A stretch of 64,000 bases of DNA from Homalodisca vitripennis (GCF_021130785.1 NC_060213.1:102309501-102373500), one strand, 5' to 3'; counted from the stretch's first letter, positions 13,758 through 26,983 are shown. Program-made: numbers and translations. The notes: generated from the sequence alone by a model not told the origin.

Positions 13758-16194
13758 GGACTGCGCTATATAATATTGGAATAAGCTATAGACCTCAAAG
13801 TTTGCATGCAACCTCAGACACGACTTCACGACTCGTGGTGTGGCCAACTATTTCTTTCTTATATAAGACAATTAATTTTTTAGGTCTGTATGCAATGTAT
13901 TTATAGAAATAATACAAAAGTATAAATATTATAATCAAAATTGAAATATGTAATACATCAATATCATAATTAAATCTCTATTACATTTAACTAAATAATC
14001 TTCAACAGTCTTTAATAGACTAAACTTTTAATATGATATTTAGATTGGCCATTATTAAATATATTATTGTTATGTTTTCAATTTTCATATTACCTCTTTA
14101 GTTTCATAGTTGAAATAAAATCAAAAACATTTACATCCGGCTTGGAGGAAGAAAATTTTTAGTTTAAAAGATTGTAATAAATATTATTATGAAAACATAG
14201 AGACTTTTGTCCCGTTGCTAACGACCAAATGGTACCTTACTTAAAGACCAATTAGAATAAAATGAAACAGTTATATCCGGAAATGGAGGAACAGGTTATA
14301 CTGTATAAATGGTGCAATTTATACGGATGGATGCAAAATCACCCATGTTAATGTAGGTTCTTACCTCGCTTTATCCGAAGTGTGAAATTCCACCTCTTCA
14401 CGACTTCCAATGCTGCAGTGGAATCCATGAAAGAACGCGTCACTTGTCACATATTGTTGATGTTGATGTCATAAAGGTAGGAAACATGCTAAGAGAGAAA
14501 CCATACGTTCATCGCACACGAGGGGAGTTTGGTGTGGTACTACTTTGGCAACAACATTCACAAGGTGTATCTGGGCCAGAGGACACAATTAAAAAATTTT
14601 AAATTTTAAAAATTATTTTTAGGCATTAATCCTAAGCCTTATTACACCTACACAAGAGGACTTATTCTAATAATAAAGACGTAGTTTTATATCCTTGTAT
14701 CACATAGCTATTTCAAAGTCCGAGTTACTGATGTTTCCTTAAATTCTGTGTTCTTATGTGGCTTTGTAATCAGATTAATCAGTATTGCGGCAATAAAAAT
14801 AGATTTCATAAAACTGTATGCAGAATTTAACCTCAAATTTATGGAGTTACTAATAAGCCCACATTGAAATGTTACGTAAAATAGATAATCTGGAGTTAGG
14901 GAAATATGAGAGGGGCCTTACTTACAGGGACTACAGTAACAGGAAACCTCTTTTTCTAAAGTACACCTTTTATATTGAAATCTAATTATTTTAAACATAC
15001 AATTAACTACATTTGTAATTAACTCATCCTCATAGTTTTCTGTAAAATAAAAATTGTACTTAAATATTTCATTTTATTTACATTTTCGATGTATAAACAC
15101 ATATATAATTTTGTAAGCTTTTTAAATTACGTCATTTTAAGTACAGTAAATAAAGCTATGTTTATAATAGAAATTGTAGGTAGATATGAAAATATTGGAC
15201 TAAAACAGGTGCTATAACAGTTTATTTTTTAATGTGAGTACGTTAAGTACGTAGATTTGATAAAACTGTCTGTACAAATCTTAATATAGTTTAAGACATT
15301 ACATACATGTAATAAGCTATATGCTAACTAAAACAAACACTTAGTCTATATTACCTCCATTTACAAGAGCATCTGTTGAACTTTGCACTTTAAAGTTACA
15401 ATGCTTGTACTATATTGCGCTTTGTGCACATCAAGTCTGCAAGGTACATTGTATGCCTTTGATGCAATACAATAGGTCCTTTTTGTTACCTTTCATTCTT
15501 TTAAATCTAAATGAAGAGAATACTTTTTTATTTAAAGTGATTTACCACAATATACTAAAATATAATAGAATATTTTATGAATAGTTCTCCAAGTAATTAA
15601 CTATTTATATAGATTTTTCAACCAATCCATACGGTATTTAATTTTAAGTTTCTTTTATAGGCATTCACAAGAGTCTTTTTAAACATCCTGTATTTTTTTA
15701 TATATACCTTTTTCTGGTTTTTAACTTTTATTTAATATAATTTATTACATCAGAGAATTGAAAATTACTATAGGTCTTATTCGGTACCGTTTATTTTATT
15801 ACTATTCTAAAAAGAATATATTTGTTTTATAACTTACTGATGCCATAGAACGATTCATTTTGACACAAACTTTACCATTGCCCCTTGCTCTCATCATAAA
15901 AATGAATGCAGTTTTGTGAATATCCCACTACCCATTGAGGTTTAGATGGCATTGCAAACACCAAGTATAAAATACTATTTTTGGGCTTTCAACATCTGTA
16001 TAACTTAAAGCGATGACATTTTAATTACACTTGTATTATGCTTTAACAGACAAACAAGAAATTGTTCATGCATCTAACCAGCCATAGCAGTTAAAATTGA
16101 TTTGCCCCTAGATAAGTGCTTTTATATATATATATATATGTTTAATTTGTATAAATGACAATAGCCATATTTCATTTGGCCTTAGATATGTGCT
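13758..16194. other. Gene-free DNA of copy A
   Basis: AT-rich. A GC-richer stretch at about 14270-14590 (B: 37530-37840) has no frame that can be recognised. At 16141-16180 the bases tttaatttgtataaatgaca and following resemble the 3' tail of the SINE at 61384-61629. That piece is absent from B and is bracketed in A by near repeats agataagtgctt and agatatgtgctt. Confidence 0.5.

Positions 16195-16250
<56 letters not shown>
16195..16250. repeat. (AT)n microsatellite
   Basis: An AT run of about 55 bases. Its counterpart in copy B is at 39370-39421. Confidence 0.95.
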
Positions 16251-16254
<4 letters not shown>

Positions 16255-16758
16255 CTACACTGGCTACTATCTCTCTATGTTTATGGCGTTAATCGAAATA
16301 AAACAGTTAAGCCTAACAACCGGTATGGATTTATCTAGCTCGTTTAATTTCAGAATCGAAAATACACGCGCTATCTCTACTTATTGAGCTATAGGAGCAT
16401 ATTAATAACTCTTCAAGTTAATTATTAAGTTTCTTTTTAACATATTACTGAATGCTATGGAAAACTCGTAGACACATAAATATCTAAATACGGTTTGCAT
16501 AAACGATTTCATTACATTTTTTATATTTGTAAATTATATTTTGGCTGTAGAGACCACGAGTGGAGTCAGTCATACAAATAAAAGCTATTTATAATTTTAG
16601 TTTTTTTTAATTTTCACAGCAATATTAAAACTTTGATTGAGATATATTTTAAGTTACCTAAAAAATTAATGTCAGGACTCGTTCTTTACTTAAGTTTGTC
16701 CCTTACGATAGATAATTTAAAACGATAAATGGATTTTGGAAGATTACTCTTATTACGT

Positions 16759-16905
16759 GATACAATAGATAGAATATTATAAGATTGAAACGTAACTAAC
16801 GCTATGGATATGAGGGTAAATTTCAATCCTCTGATACAAAGATAGAATATTCTAAGATTGAAACGTAACTAACGCTATGGATATGAGGGTAAATTTCAAT
16901 CCTCT
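16759..16905 (+). repeat. Two 73-74-bp tandem repeats, copy A only
   Basis: Unit 1 is 16759-16832 and unit 2 is 16833-16905, differing at a few positions. Copy B has one unit near 39930-40003. Each unit contains attgaaac and, near its other end, the complementary atttcaat. Confidence 0.93.
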
Positions 16906-17734
16906 GAAGGTGGTGTTCAATTTGTGTAACATATGTCTATGTCAAATGCCTAATACCCTATTATTCTTTCACACTATACATGTAATTGACGATTTAAGAG
17001 ATTGATATTCTTGTATAATATTACACTAAAATAGTTTTATATAATTAGTTCGCATGAACAGTTTTGAAAATTATAAAAAATGTAAGATGTTATAATAATA
17101 TATACTTTAGTTAAATTTTTCTCTACATTATTTGCTCAGAATAATAAAAATTACAATCTCTTACAGAACCATGCACAGTCTAGTAATTAAATATTGACTA
17201 AAACGTTTTCAGGATGCAACTAATAGAAGAATACTACATAAAACTTGTATCTGGATCTTTGAAGACATTCAGTATGAGGACTGTCTGACGAATTTGAAGA
17301 CTGATGGTAATATAGCTACTTCTATAAGTTATATTATATTCATAGAGAACCTCGCAAGCTATTTTCCTTTGAACTGACTACTTACACAACAAATCAAACA
17401 AGCTCGTAGCGCAATCAGAACATGCGAGACAGAATATGTACACAACCCTTATTAGGCTAACAAAATGGTGCACCGGTGTTTACTAAGAGCAAATTCTAAC
17501 ATCCATGTCTATTTTGCTTAGTGGTTTATATGTGGGAGCGAGGTTTAGTTACAAAATACATGAATTAAAGTACCGTTCATGGAATTTAAAATAAAGCTTG
17601 TAAATCTGTTTGTATTATATGAATTATATAACGAAATGCGGAAATGCAATGTTGACATCTAATGGTCAAAATGCTATAAGAGAAGTTTGTTATTATACAC
17701 AATTAAAACAAAATGTGTTGCGTTGGTTGAATAA

Positions 17735-17820
17735 CCTGAGGAAAATATCACATCTCGAAACGTACTGTTACTGATATTTCTTATCATTATTTACGGAAAA
17801 TCCTGTTTCCTACACAATCG
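17735..17820 (+). mobile_element. Old Penelope-like element 3' terminus (copy A)
   Basis: The series cctgagga, catctcgaaacgta, ctgttactg, ttacggaaaatcctgtttcc and cacaatc follows the order and spacing of the right terminus of the intact Penelope-like element (29570-29675). The element end is in plus orientation. Stem II of the hammerhead-like core no longer pairs well, so it is probably inactive. It is present in both copies. Confidence 0.65.
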
Positions 17821-19569
17821 ACTCATCGTTATAAAAAAAGAGCATACGAGTAATTATTAAATGTCAATATTCGTATAAAGTTTGTATACTATAAAAATAA
17901 TGATCAGAATGATAGCCGATGTACAATTAAACTTTTATAGCATCGACTATATATTTTTAGCTATTAAATAAAACTATAAGACTTATAGTTACAAGAATTC
18001 CATTTCCAAGTCACAATGCCTTGGATCTGCTTTGTATTTTTAGGCATAGCCGAAAAACAATAACACTTTACCCATAAATATTGTATATAAGTATCTAAAA
18101 TTTTATTGAAATTAACATATTTTTAGTCATGACAGGATCGGCCACTAAACAGTCTTATATCTTAAATAAGAACAGAGTTCGAGCTTTTTCAAATAAAGGT
18201 TTTCAATGATAATAATCCAGTATAAAACTATTCACACTATACAAAATGGGAGAGGTTTTAAATAATTTGAAACAGGAACTTAAAAAAATAAACGGGAAAA
18301 ACAACTTTGTAGCCATTATTTTATTTTATTATGATAATTATACTTTGACAAATGACACGAGATATAAGGAACAATAAATGCAGCTATTTTGTATGGTTTG
18401 AACCAGTATAATCCGAGAGGGTAACAGGTTGTACGTATGTACTTCGTAATATATATTATCTACTGCAATATTGTTTCAGCTATGTCTGAAAATCACAGAA
18501 TATTTTCATTTATCTGATTAAAGATTTGCCTTTATCAAGGACAACATATATTAGGTTCAGTCAAATGCTTTAAATGAATACTGTTTAAACAACCAGTCAT
18601 TCAGGTTATTCTTTTAAAGAATATTATTAAATACATTATAAATGAAACTTCTTAAAATATGCAAGGTGCAATATTAGATGTATTATCAAAAATTAACAAA
18701 GGGCCGAAAACACAATCTTGAGGAATAAAACTATAATGATGGATTCCAACCAGATTTTTTAGCAAGTTTGACACACAACGTTTGTATTAATTGTAATGAT
18801 ACATACAATCTATTTTTCTAAACTAAATTAAATTGTTTCCCATTGTTTGAATAGTCTACTATTTAACTTGAATAGCACCTTCAGATTTTAATGATGCACA
18901 ATTTAACTGCAACTGAATCCTTACTTGTCACTTACAGGATGTTTTCTGCAGACACAGCTGATATTGTTTTTTCACAAATAAAGCTGACATGATCATATCT
19001 GGTCAAACCATTGCAAAGGTTTTATCCAAGAACTTCGTATACTCAGATTTCTTTATAACCACGTCATTAATTAGAATTGTAGGCTAAGGAACTTTGTTTT
19101 CAGCGTAACGTGAATGTAATTACATTTGAATGATTAATATTAAAATCATAAGTTGAATGTTGATTACAAGAATTTATAACTAAAGAATGAGTCATGCAAA
19201 ACTATGACATGGTTTTCTGTTGATTATCAATTCCCATACGTCGATATGTGGTAGTGCACTGTTGAAACAATAATACCGTTAAGGTGCGGTAACGTCTACA
19301 ACACCGTAATTAGATTATTGGAATATCATTGTATTGTGCGGAATAATACTAAGATAGGAATTAATTGTACTTGGAACGCTATTGAAATTGGAACCTATTG
19401 TTATTACCTAATTTACACAGAGAATAACATCGTAGTGGTAGCTGTAATATTAATAGGTAAACTGATTTGTGTTATAATTTCCTGGTGATGCTTTATAGAG
19501 TACGGTTAGGTTGATCTAATAACACTTTGTGATAACGAAGAATGAAAAGGTTCAAATTTTATTTTTTGG
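17821..19569. other. Gene-free DNA, right end of copy A
   Basis: AT-rich. No gene, RNA or element was recognised. Confidence 0.55.
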
Positions 19570-19579
19570 AGTTCTGGTG
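19570..19579. other. 10-bp filler at the A/B duplication junction
   Basis: The bases agttctggtg lie between the end of A and the start of B and match neither flank (left of A or right of B). Together with the first bases of B they form ctggtgatg, which also occurs at 19482-19490, about 90 bp upstream. This is compatible with templated filler synthesis during end joining. Confidence 0.5.
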
Positions 19580-20367
19580 ATGTGATATTTAAATTCAAAT
19601 TAGTATATAATGGCATTGAACCATTATTATTTAATATTTATAAGTTTATTAATTCATACATTTATTATGGAGAAGTTTCAATAATACAATAACAATTGTT
19701 GCTTTGAAAACATATGGATAAAGGGTTATATTTAAAATAATTGAATGCGTAAACAAAGAATTCCATTTAAAAACCGCTTATCACAGATGGACATGTGACG
19801 GCAATAAATCCAGCTTTGGCAACATCCATCTCAATAAAAGTGGGGTTTATAACTAAAGTTTTGTAATTGCATGATTTATACACCACTTATGAACTGAATG
19901 ATATTTAAAAATCATGCCACTACTAATAATTTATGCTTTCGTACAGGATTTTATTTAAAGTTTCAATGAGTTCCATTTATGAATCATAAAAATTAAGTTT
20001 GATTGAGGATGTTTATTATTCTATTGGATTTGGATGTGCAAGAATTTTTGGGAGTGGACATTTTCCCAAAATTATATTTATATTTCCCACAATTCGATCA
20101 GTTTGTGGATGAAGAGATACCTTGTTTTGTTGATACCTAGTACGTAACAAATCCGGGAAATACTACAGACCCGAATGTCTTCTTTGGTTAGAATGCAATT
20201 CTATTGGAACCCCAAAGCGACCGATGAACACCTTCCCTAACACATCACTAAGAGCGTGTCTCTTTATATGGTGACGTATAAGATTCGAGATTTTTGATAA
20301 AGTAGTCCATCATCTTCAAAATGTAATGGTTTCCATTTTCTGTTTCAGGAAAATGCGCATTCATATG

Positions 20368-21927
20368 TGCTGAGGAACAAAAAAAGTGGGACATTCAATA
20401 TTTTAATGTTATAATTTATGTAAAACCAAAAACCAAATTGAAAGGTGTTCTTTACACATTTCTGCAACAAAGTAAGAACAATGTACAAAGATTTATTCGT
20501 AATTACAAGTTAATTCCAAAAAAAAACTTAAAATTCAAAAAAGGAAAAAGAAATTAAATGGTTAGAATGGTTTTTTTCTTAAACTTTGAGTAGTCCCAAG
20601 ATGTTTTAGTATCTTTTGTTCCCACCTCGGGCTCTGATGGCTGCCTGTAATCTGCGACCGATGCTGTCAATCAAGCTCCGTATCACCTCCTGGTCCAAGT
20701 TATTCCACTCCTCTTGCATGGCCTGGCCAAGCTGTTGCAAAGAGTGTAACTCACTTCGACGATTTCTAATTGCTCTTCCCATGACATCCCAGATGTGTTC
20801 TAATGGATTAAGATCCAGGCTGTGTGCAGGCCATTCCATTACTTCGATTCTAACTTCACGTAAGTAATTTTGCACCACCCTTGCGGTGTTTGGACGAGAA
20901 TTATCTTGCATCAGCATGAATCTAGGACCCACAAATCCCGCAAAAACCACTACATGTTCTGACAAAAACTCTTTCACATACCTTTCAGCATTTAATGTTC
21001 CTATACTAACAATTACAAGCTCAGTGTGAGCCCTCCTTAAAATTCCTCCCCAAACCATTATGGACCCACAATCAAAACTGTCTCTTGGCGATATTGCACA
21101 TTAAGCAAATCTCTCTCCAGCCCGTCTCCACATTCTTTCATGACCGTCTGGTGATCTCAGGGAGAACCGAGACTCATCCGTCCACAGCACTGGGCTCCAC
21201 TGCTCTACGGTCCATTTTACGTGAGTTCGAGCAAACTCCAAACCAGCTCTTCGGTGGCGCGGGAGCAGCCTAGGACCTGTAGATGGGCGATAAGCTCCAA
21301 GTCCCCCCCTCCTGTAACCTTCTTCTAATTTTTTGTGTAGAAAAATTCACTCCACGGGCTCTCAGAAGCTCATTACGAACTTCAAAAGAAGTTCGGAACC
21401 GATTTCTCAAACTTACTGACACAACAAAACGATCATCTGTGGCACATGTTGTTCTGTTACGGCCTGATCACTGCCTCCTTTCATAACTTCCTGTTAATCT
21501 AAAGCGAACCACAGCTCTGCTTATGTTGGAACTAGGGAACCCTGTTATGTTTTCTACTTCTCGCAATGTGGCTTACTATCAACTAAAGCAACGGCTCTGG
21601 CACAATCTGTTGCTGACAGAGGCATTTTCTGTTATTGTCTAAGCTGGGAATGACCTGCAGTAATGGATAGACACACAGACTGAGGCAGCCAATGATCACA
21701 AGTGGGTGAAAGTTTATTTCTGAGCTGAAGAGGAAGACATTATTTTAGACTCATGATAAGATTAGGAATATTAATAAAGTAAGCCAGATGTTTCAGGATA
21801 TATTTTGAAGAAATCATGTGAGGAATCAGCAACAGATAAGAAAAATGTAGAAATATGTAATTTTAAATAAAATATTACACATTTAAAACAATTTAAAAGC
21901 TTGTCCCACTTTTTTTGTCCCTCAGTG
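20368..21927 (-). mobile_element. Tc1-type DNA transposon, 1,560 bp, inactive
   Basis: 26-bp terminal inverted repeats lie at 20368-20393 and 21902-21927, both reading about CTGAGG-AACAAAAAAAG inward. The right end is followed by TA (21928-21929). The left end is preceded by TG, best read as a mutated TA, because copy A keeps an empty site at about 1863-1876 whose length fits a TA duplication exactly. The element encodes a DD34E transposase on the minus strand. Length and structure are typical of the Tc1/mariner superfamily. It sits within an older integrase remnant and occurs only in copy B. Confidence 0.95.
20606..21625 (-). pseudogene. Tc1-type transposase, broken by frameshift and stops
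   Basis: The gene reads on the minus strand from an ATG at 21625-21623 (MPLSATDCARAV) to the stop at 20606, about 340 codons, the usual size for a Tc1 transposase. The N-terminal helix-turn-helix part is in pieces. The frame changes at the C run near 21303-21309, and an in-frame TAA lies at 21103-21101. The DDE core is otherwise recognisable: WTDESRF holds the first Asp, MQDNSRPNTA the second, and LDLNPLEHIWD the Glu, with 34 residues between the second Asp and the Glu (DD34E). IMVWGG lies between the first two motifs. It would cut and rejoin transposon ends at TA sites if intact, but this copy cannot encode a full enzyme. The last 150 codons are open. Confidence 0.93.
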
Positions 21928-22130
21928 TAGATATAAATCGATTGTAATGCTCTTCTAAGGTGCTCTAACTTTGTACTTCTTTCTTCACACGGGGCTATTT
22001 ACTGATACGCAAATACTACAATTTCTACCCTAACTCTTCACATACATAATTATTTTTGGCCAATAAAACCTTACTCGTGTCTCGCTTACTGCCTCCTGAA
22101 ACGCCGTAGTGGAGCTGCCTTATGTCCGGA

Positions 22131-25100
22131 ACTCATTGCCGGGCAATCTTTTTAAAATTCCCACTGAATTTTCTAATGCATTCTTTAAGATACCCTTGCC
22201 TTCTACAATAGGGAGAACCCAACGGTGCTCACAAATTCTTCATGTTCGGCGACAACGGTACTACTCCATGCCAGTATCGTTTTTCCTTCCTTTATCTCAT
22301 CCAAGCTCACAGGTATTTCAGATCCTACTGTGACTTTAACATCTCAATATGTCTCCACTACTAATTACCTAAACAGTGGTCCTCCTTTCAGTAATCTTGG
22401 CGCAAAGTAATTTTATGTGTTTAATAGCTGGGGCTTCGGGAAACATCTTCTGCGTTCTGGTGACTAGTACCTGGACGATGGACCGATTGAAAGTCTTATC
22501 CCCGCAGATGTTCTTATCCAGCGTTCTTAAATTAGAGCTGAAGAAAAGACAATAATAGTATTATCTTTATAATTATCTATAATAGTAGTTAATAAATGAC
22601 TTTGTCTATGTGACAGCCAAGATAAATGTTGTAAAGCTTCCCGCGCTTGAGAGGCGATGTCTCGTCTTAACGGAGAAGTTTGATCGGCTAGACGTTATAT
22701 TTTAATAATAACTTTCATGTTCTGCCTTAAATGAGGTATATTACAGGGGATTAGCCACCATTATTTCTAGTTCGTTAAGTTGTTGATTTCCTAAATGCAT
22801 TGAATAATTAGCTCACGTTTATTAAAACCAATAAAAGCGACATGACTATTGACATGACTCAATAAGAACTTTTCGGCATTTACATTATTGAAACAATAAA
22901 AAACATACAATGTTCAATATGGCGCCTAAGACCTCTTTCTATTAAAATTTTTAAGTTTGAAGTGAAACACAAAAGAAGAAAGCACAGATATTTGCAAGGA
23001 AAATATCAAAGACAGTAAGGTGTTCTTAAGGAACGTTTGTATAAAGAATACAGGTAAAAGTTTACAAAGGCTTGAAACTTACTTCTCAGATAGCCCTTTG
23101 ATCAAGGTTTTATCAGAAACTCCTTTAAACTGTTTGAAAACTGAAACCAAATTCAATTTGTTATTTTAATCTTATATAAGAGGAATGGGATTTCTGGAAA
23201 TTTATAATTTGCTACAAAATAATGTAGGTATGTCGCTTAAATGGCATTTTAAAAGGTTAAAAGCATCTCTGAGAGAGGTAATTTTTAGGTCTTGCCATAA
23301 GCTCGTGTAGTGCAGGGTGAAATTCTAATTAATTTTAAGTAAAATTAACATTATTTCAGTGAGTACTTAAAAGCGTTTCAAAGGATATCGTGTTTTTTTC
23401 ATCTAATTTTATTTGTGTAGATTGTAGTTAGGGTATTTGTCAATCTACAGTAGAGATTAGATTATACATTTCAAAATTAATTGCATTGTTAATTGCGTCG
23501 CTGAACAATGTTTTTGTTTTAGTTTTTCTCTTGATTGCCTACAGCCACCGATAATCATGATATACTTTTATTTCTTGAGGACTATGATCTGTAATATTTG
23601 TATGCGGTTTTTTGCGCAGTCATTGTAATTAATTTCTGATACGATGTTTGTACTATTTCAATAATTATATTTTCCTATTGAACTTATATAGTATTAACGG
23701 TACTCATTATCTCACGTACAGGAACGATGCAACTATGTGAGGAACTATTTCTGTAAATTTCAGAGTACCTACCAATATGGAATTGTCTTATTAATGTATG
23801 ATTATTTAAGATGAGTAAAGTAATTATGTAATACGATAGTATATTGTCCTTCTGCGATCCACCTGTTCGTTAAAATGATGGCATATTTTCTATTGAATTT
23901 TATTTGTTTTTGCACATTCATTTAAACTAACAGCTAATATTCCCATCAAATGATCCTTTTTTTCTTTAAATGTCTATAGTAATATCAATAATGTCTATAA
24001 CTTCAGTTACCCATTTAAGAGTTTTTTAAAACTTTTAAGTGTGTGACGTGTTTGAAGACGCTAGTGAAAACCAAATGAGGGTAGGACAAAAACACGCAAT
24101 TAACATGTGATTGTTTAATTGTTTATGGTAAATTTTCATACCCAATACTTTATTATGTTATTGACAGACCATGTTTGACAGTTGCAATATCACCAGATAT
24201 ACATAATTGTAAATCATAAAAGAGTACATTATGTTTGAATATAATAATATTAAATTTTAAAGCAATATTTTAAACCAAACCATGGCCCCATGTTTATGAA
24301 TGATGTAGAGTGAATATCAATAAATTATTACGATATTCAATCAATTGTTAGCGTACTATTTGTGACCCACCGTCAATGGAAATGGTGTTATGCAGTGTAA
24401 AAATTGGATGATGAAGCTTCATGCGAAATTATTTATTGTTGTTATTGTGGTGATGTAATTTATATTTATATCACATGAAAACAAAACAAATATAGAATTG
24501 TTCTGTAAACTATCAAGGAGCTGAATATATTTTTGATGATTTGTTAAGGAGTCTTTGATAACAGCTATCGGGAAATTGTAATAGTTTATAGCTTAATATA
24601 ACTATGTTGAATACTAGATCCTCTAAAATGTCCGATTGCAGTCTAACGCTTACTATTTAATGTACCATATTTGATGGATTGAACTGCAAATCCACTTGAA
24701 GGCTGTTTCTGTTTGTAGAAAATTTAGTGAACAGAAATTTGTGATTTCTTAGATGGTTATAGATTTTTTGTTTGAATTTTATTATATATACCGTTTTAAA
24801 ACATCTACATTCCATTGAAACATATTATAACTTCGTCGTTTAATTTGCCGTAAACTGGAATTCCCCTTCACTGAAGTAAAACTATCCCTATTAATAATTC
24901 TCTGAAAGCAACATTCATCTCGATATAATGGATACTATGTAATTTCATCTTGGTATACAAAAGTAATTATCTAGTAGTCATTATGAGAATATAATTTTCT
25001 TTGTATAAAAGCATATAGAGTCAGATTAAACCACGAGTTCTTGGTATTTCATACTTAATCGATCAAAATAGATTTATTTATTTTGGTACGCTGATAAGGT

Positions 25101-25230
25101 ATGCTAAGCTATTAACTCCCTATCGCTACATATTTTACTCGGGTTTTTCATTGTCGCTGGTAGTGATAACAAATAAAACCTAATAAAACCCCTCGTTAAC
25201 CATGAACGCTTCTTACTTTATTTTAGTTCT

Positions 25231-25263
<33 letters not shown>

Positions 25264-25942
25264 AACGAGACAAATTACAGCCTGGTAACGATATAGCGAA
25301 CTTGGGTCCTACCACAGCCCATTCTATTTAGATATTATATGACGATTCTGGAATATTATATTAAGCTACTTGATTGAGACTACTTAACACGGTAAAATTT
25401 CGTATTATGGTAATCAGAATATTTAAAAATGCATTAATAGTACGATTTTATCGTTGCTATCATGGTTACTCATTACACGTTTTTGAAAATTTTTGTTAAG
25501 GCCCAACTAATTCCCACGGAGTAGCAAAATATTGTGAACCTTTATGAATTAAGCTTCATCGAACATTTGGAACCTAATGTTTATAATCATTTATTAGCAC
25601 TATAGAACAATAAAACAAGGAGCTTGTGATCTGTAATTAGTAAAATACGTATTACCTGTAGATCTTTCGTTTAAATACTAATTGAAACTTTTTAGTCGAA
25701 CCATTAATTATCCATAGCACTTCATTTTCGGACGAACTGCAATGGATAGATTTCCATTTCTGTAACAAATCATATAACATGAGTGCATTTCTATAGTAAT
25801 CCAAAATTGTCCACTTGAAAGGTAAAATATTACTTTAGATGGGTGCGTGTTTTCTCTTATTATTTTTATTTATTTTTAATTCAAAATGACTAGATGGAGA
25901 ATTTCTGTGTAATATTTACGGCTGTACAGTAAAATAGTACAG
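22131..25942. other. Gene-free DNA of copy B
   Basis: This is the counterpart of about 2076-5880 of copy A and is AT-rich. The ORFs at 22109-22410 match the unassigned ORF at 2050-2406 but with a shifted frame, so no protein is conserved. Confidence 0.55.
25231..25258. repeat. (AT)n microsatellite expanded in copy B
   Basis: About 28 bases of AT. At the copy-A equivalent near 5191 there are only a few repeats. Confidence 0.9.
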
Positions 25943-25955
25943 ACAAATCTTCCTT
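25943..25955 (+). repeat. Left 13-bp target-site duplication of the Penelope-like element
   Basis: acaaatcttcctt is repeated at 29701-29713. Copy A has it once, near 5880, at the empty site. Confidence 0.93.
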
Positions 25956-26022
25956 GTGAAGGAAACAGGATTTTTCCGGACATTTGCCATCGTTAAGTGA
26001 AACAAGAAAACAGTAACACTAC

Positions 26023-26055
26023 GTTTCGAGATCTGCAATCTGATCTCTTCTTCAG
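26023..26055 (-). ncRNA. Candidate hammerhead ribozyme, left arm
   Basis: On the minus strand, CTGAAGA is followed by an A, a perfect 6-bp helix GAGATC/GATCTC with an 8-base loop, and then GAAAC. This follows the hammerhead layout CUGANGA, stem II, GAAA. Hammerhead motifs are established in Penelope-like element termini. Stem III appears weak or absent, so activity may need a dimeric form. Confidence 0.65.
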
Positions 26056-26381
26056 GTAAAGAACTAACCTAATACATAATTACAAACTAGGTTAAAATAA
26101 ACAAATCTTACTAAAGCGTTGTGGCACGCCTAAGTCAGGAATCACAACCTACATGTTGTATGTCAACTTCACTAACACTAAAGACATGCACTTAATACAA
26201 AACTATACAAAACACTAATCATTAAAACTAAACTACGGAATACAGGTCACAATACGTCTTCACTCGTCTACTAACCATCTACGACTGACCAGAGGGACTA
26301 GCCAATGGTATTCGTGACGGCTGGCTAAAACAAGATGGCGGAAATACAAGGGAAGGGGAACAGGAATGGGCCCTTTCGTTA

Positions 26382-26960
26382 TTATTGGTTCATGCGAGAT
26401 GAACTTCTTAAAACCATATTGTGACTCCGCAGTGGTTTATTACAAATATCCGATCCGTTTGATACTTTTGGTTTTCTCTTTAGTTCATTTTTTAGAATTG
26501 GCAACCAAAGCGGCCTAATCTCGACTGATGGTTGACTGATTGGTTGGTCTGCCAATTTAATGTATGTTGCCTCAATTAATTTCCTTTTGAAGAAATGTGG
26601 TTCCCGATGTATTATGTGGGCTTCATCCCAATTCATATGATGGTCTTCGGACCAACAATGGTGTGCAATTTTTGACTTTTCTGTGAAACCCTTTCTCGTG
26701 TTTTCTTTGTGTTCTTTTATCCTTATGTTTAGTGGTCTTTTTGTCTCGCCTATGTATTCCCTATTGCAGCTACATTTTATACTGTAAACACAGTTTTTGG
26801 AATCCTGTGTGCCATTTTTTTGGTTTTGTTTTTACGAGACTTTGTCTAAGAGTGTTGTGTGTTTTAAACGCGGTTCTAATGTTGTACTTTCTACCTACTC
26901 TTCTAATTTTCTCCGATAATCCCGGCACATAAGGGATTGACATAAACGCAAATTTATCAC
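26382..26960 (-). pseudogene. Antisense copy of the GIY-YIG region in the left arm
   Basis: The minus strand of the left arm repeats the C-terminal coding part of the element. The last 84 codons (26636-26382) give exactly the same protein as 29000-29244. Upstream, the seven-T run at 26815-26821 adds one base relative to the right arm and shifts the frame before the GIY motif. It is separated from any reverse transcriptase sequence on this strand and is part of the arm, not an independent gene. Confidence 0.85.
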
Positions 26961-26983
26961 AATTCTGTTTTTCTGACTCAGGA

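Larger units (their letters stand above)
1072..19569 (+). repeat. Tandem segmental duplication, copy A (18.5 kb)
   Basis: This whole stretch recurs in the same orientation as copy B. Homology begins at atgtgatatttaaattc (1072 here, 19580 in B) and ends at attttattttttgg (19569 here, 42653 in B). The copies stay collinear throughout, with scattered substitutions and small indels. Copy A lacks the Tc1 and Penelope insertions of B. It has its own additions: a nested ~490-bp tandem repeat, a 74-bp tandem repeat and a 63-base poly(A) run. The unit holds an old integrase remnant and old Penelope ends but no recognisable host gene. It could be a real duplication or two haplotypes assembled end to end; the sequence alone cannot decide. 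Confidence 0.95.
20003..22130 (-). pseudogene. Decayed Gypsy-type integrase (copy B), split by a Tc1 element
   Basis: This is the copy-B counterpart of the integrase remnant at 1495-2075. The same LHPQ-type block is encoded near 20095-20150 and the RERFYW-type zinc-domain block near 22060-22090, both on the minus strand. The remnant is interrupted by the Tc1-type element at 20368-21927, giving a DNA transposon nested in a dead retroelement. Most defects are shared with copy A and so predate the duplication. A few small deletions are specific to B. Confidence 0.6.

Noticed and set aside
21085..21486. Plus-strand ORFs inside the Tc1 element
   Set aside because: Antisense shadows of the transposase, whose catalytic motifs read on the minus strand.
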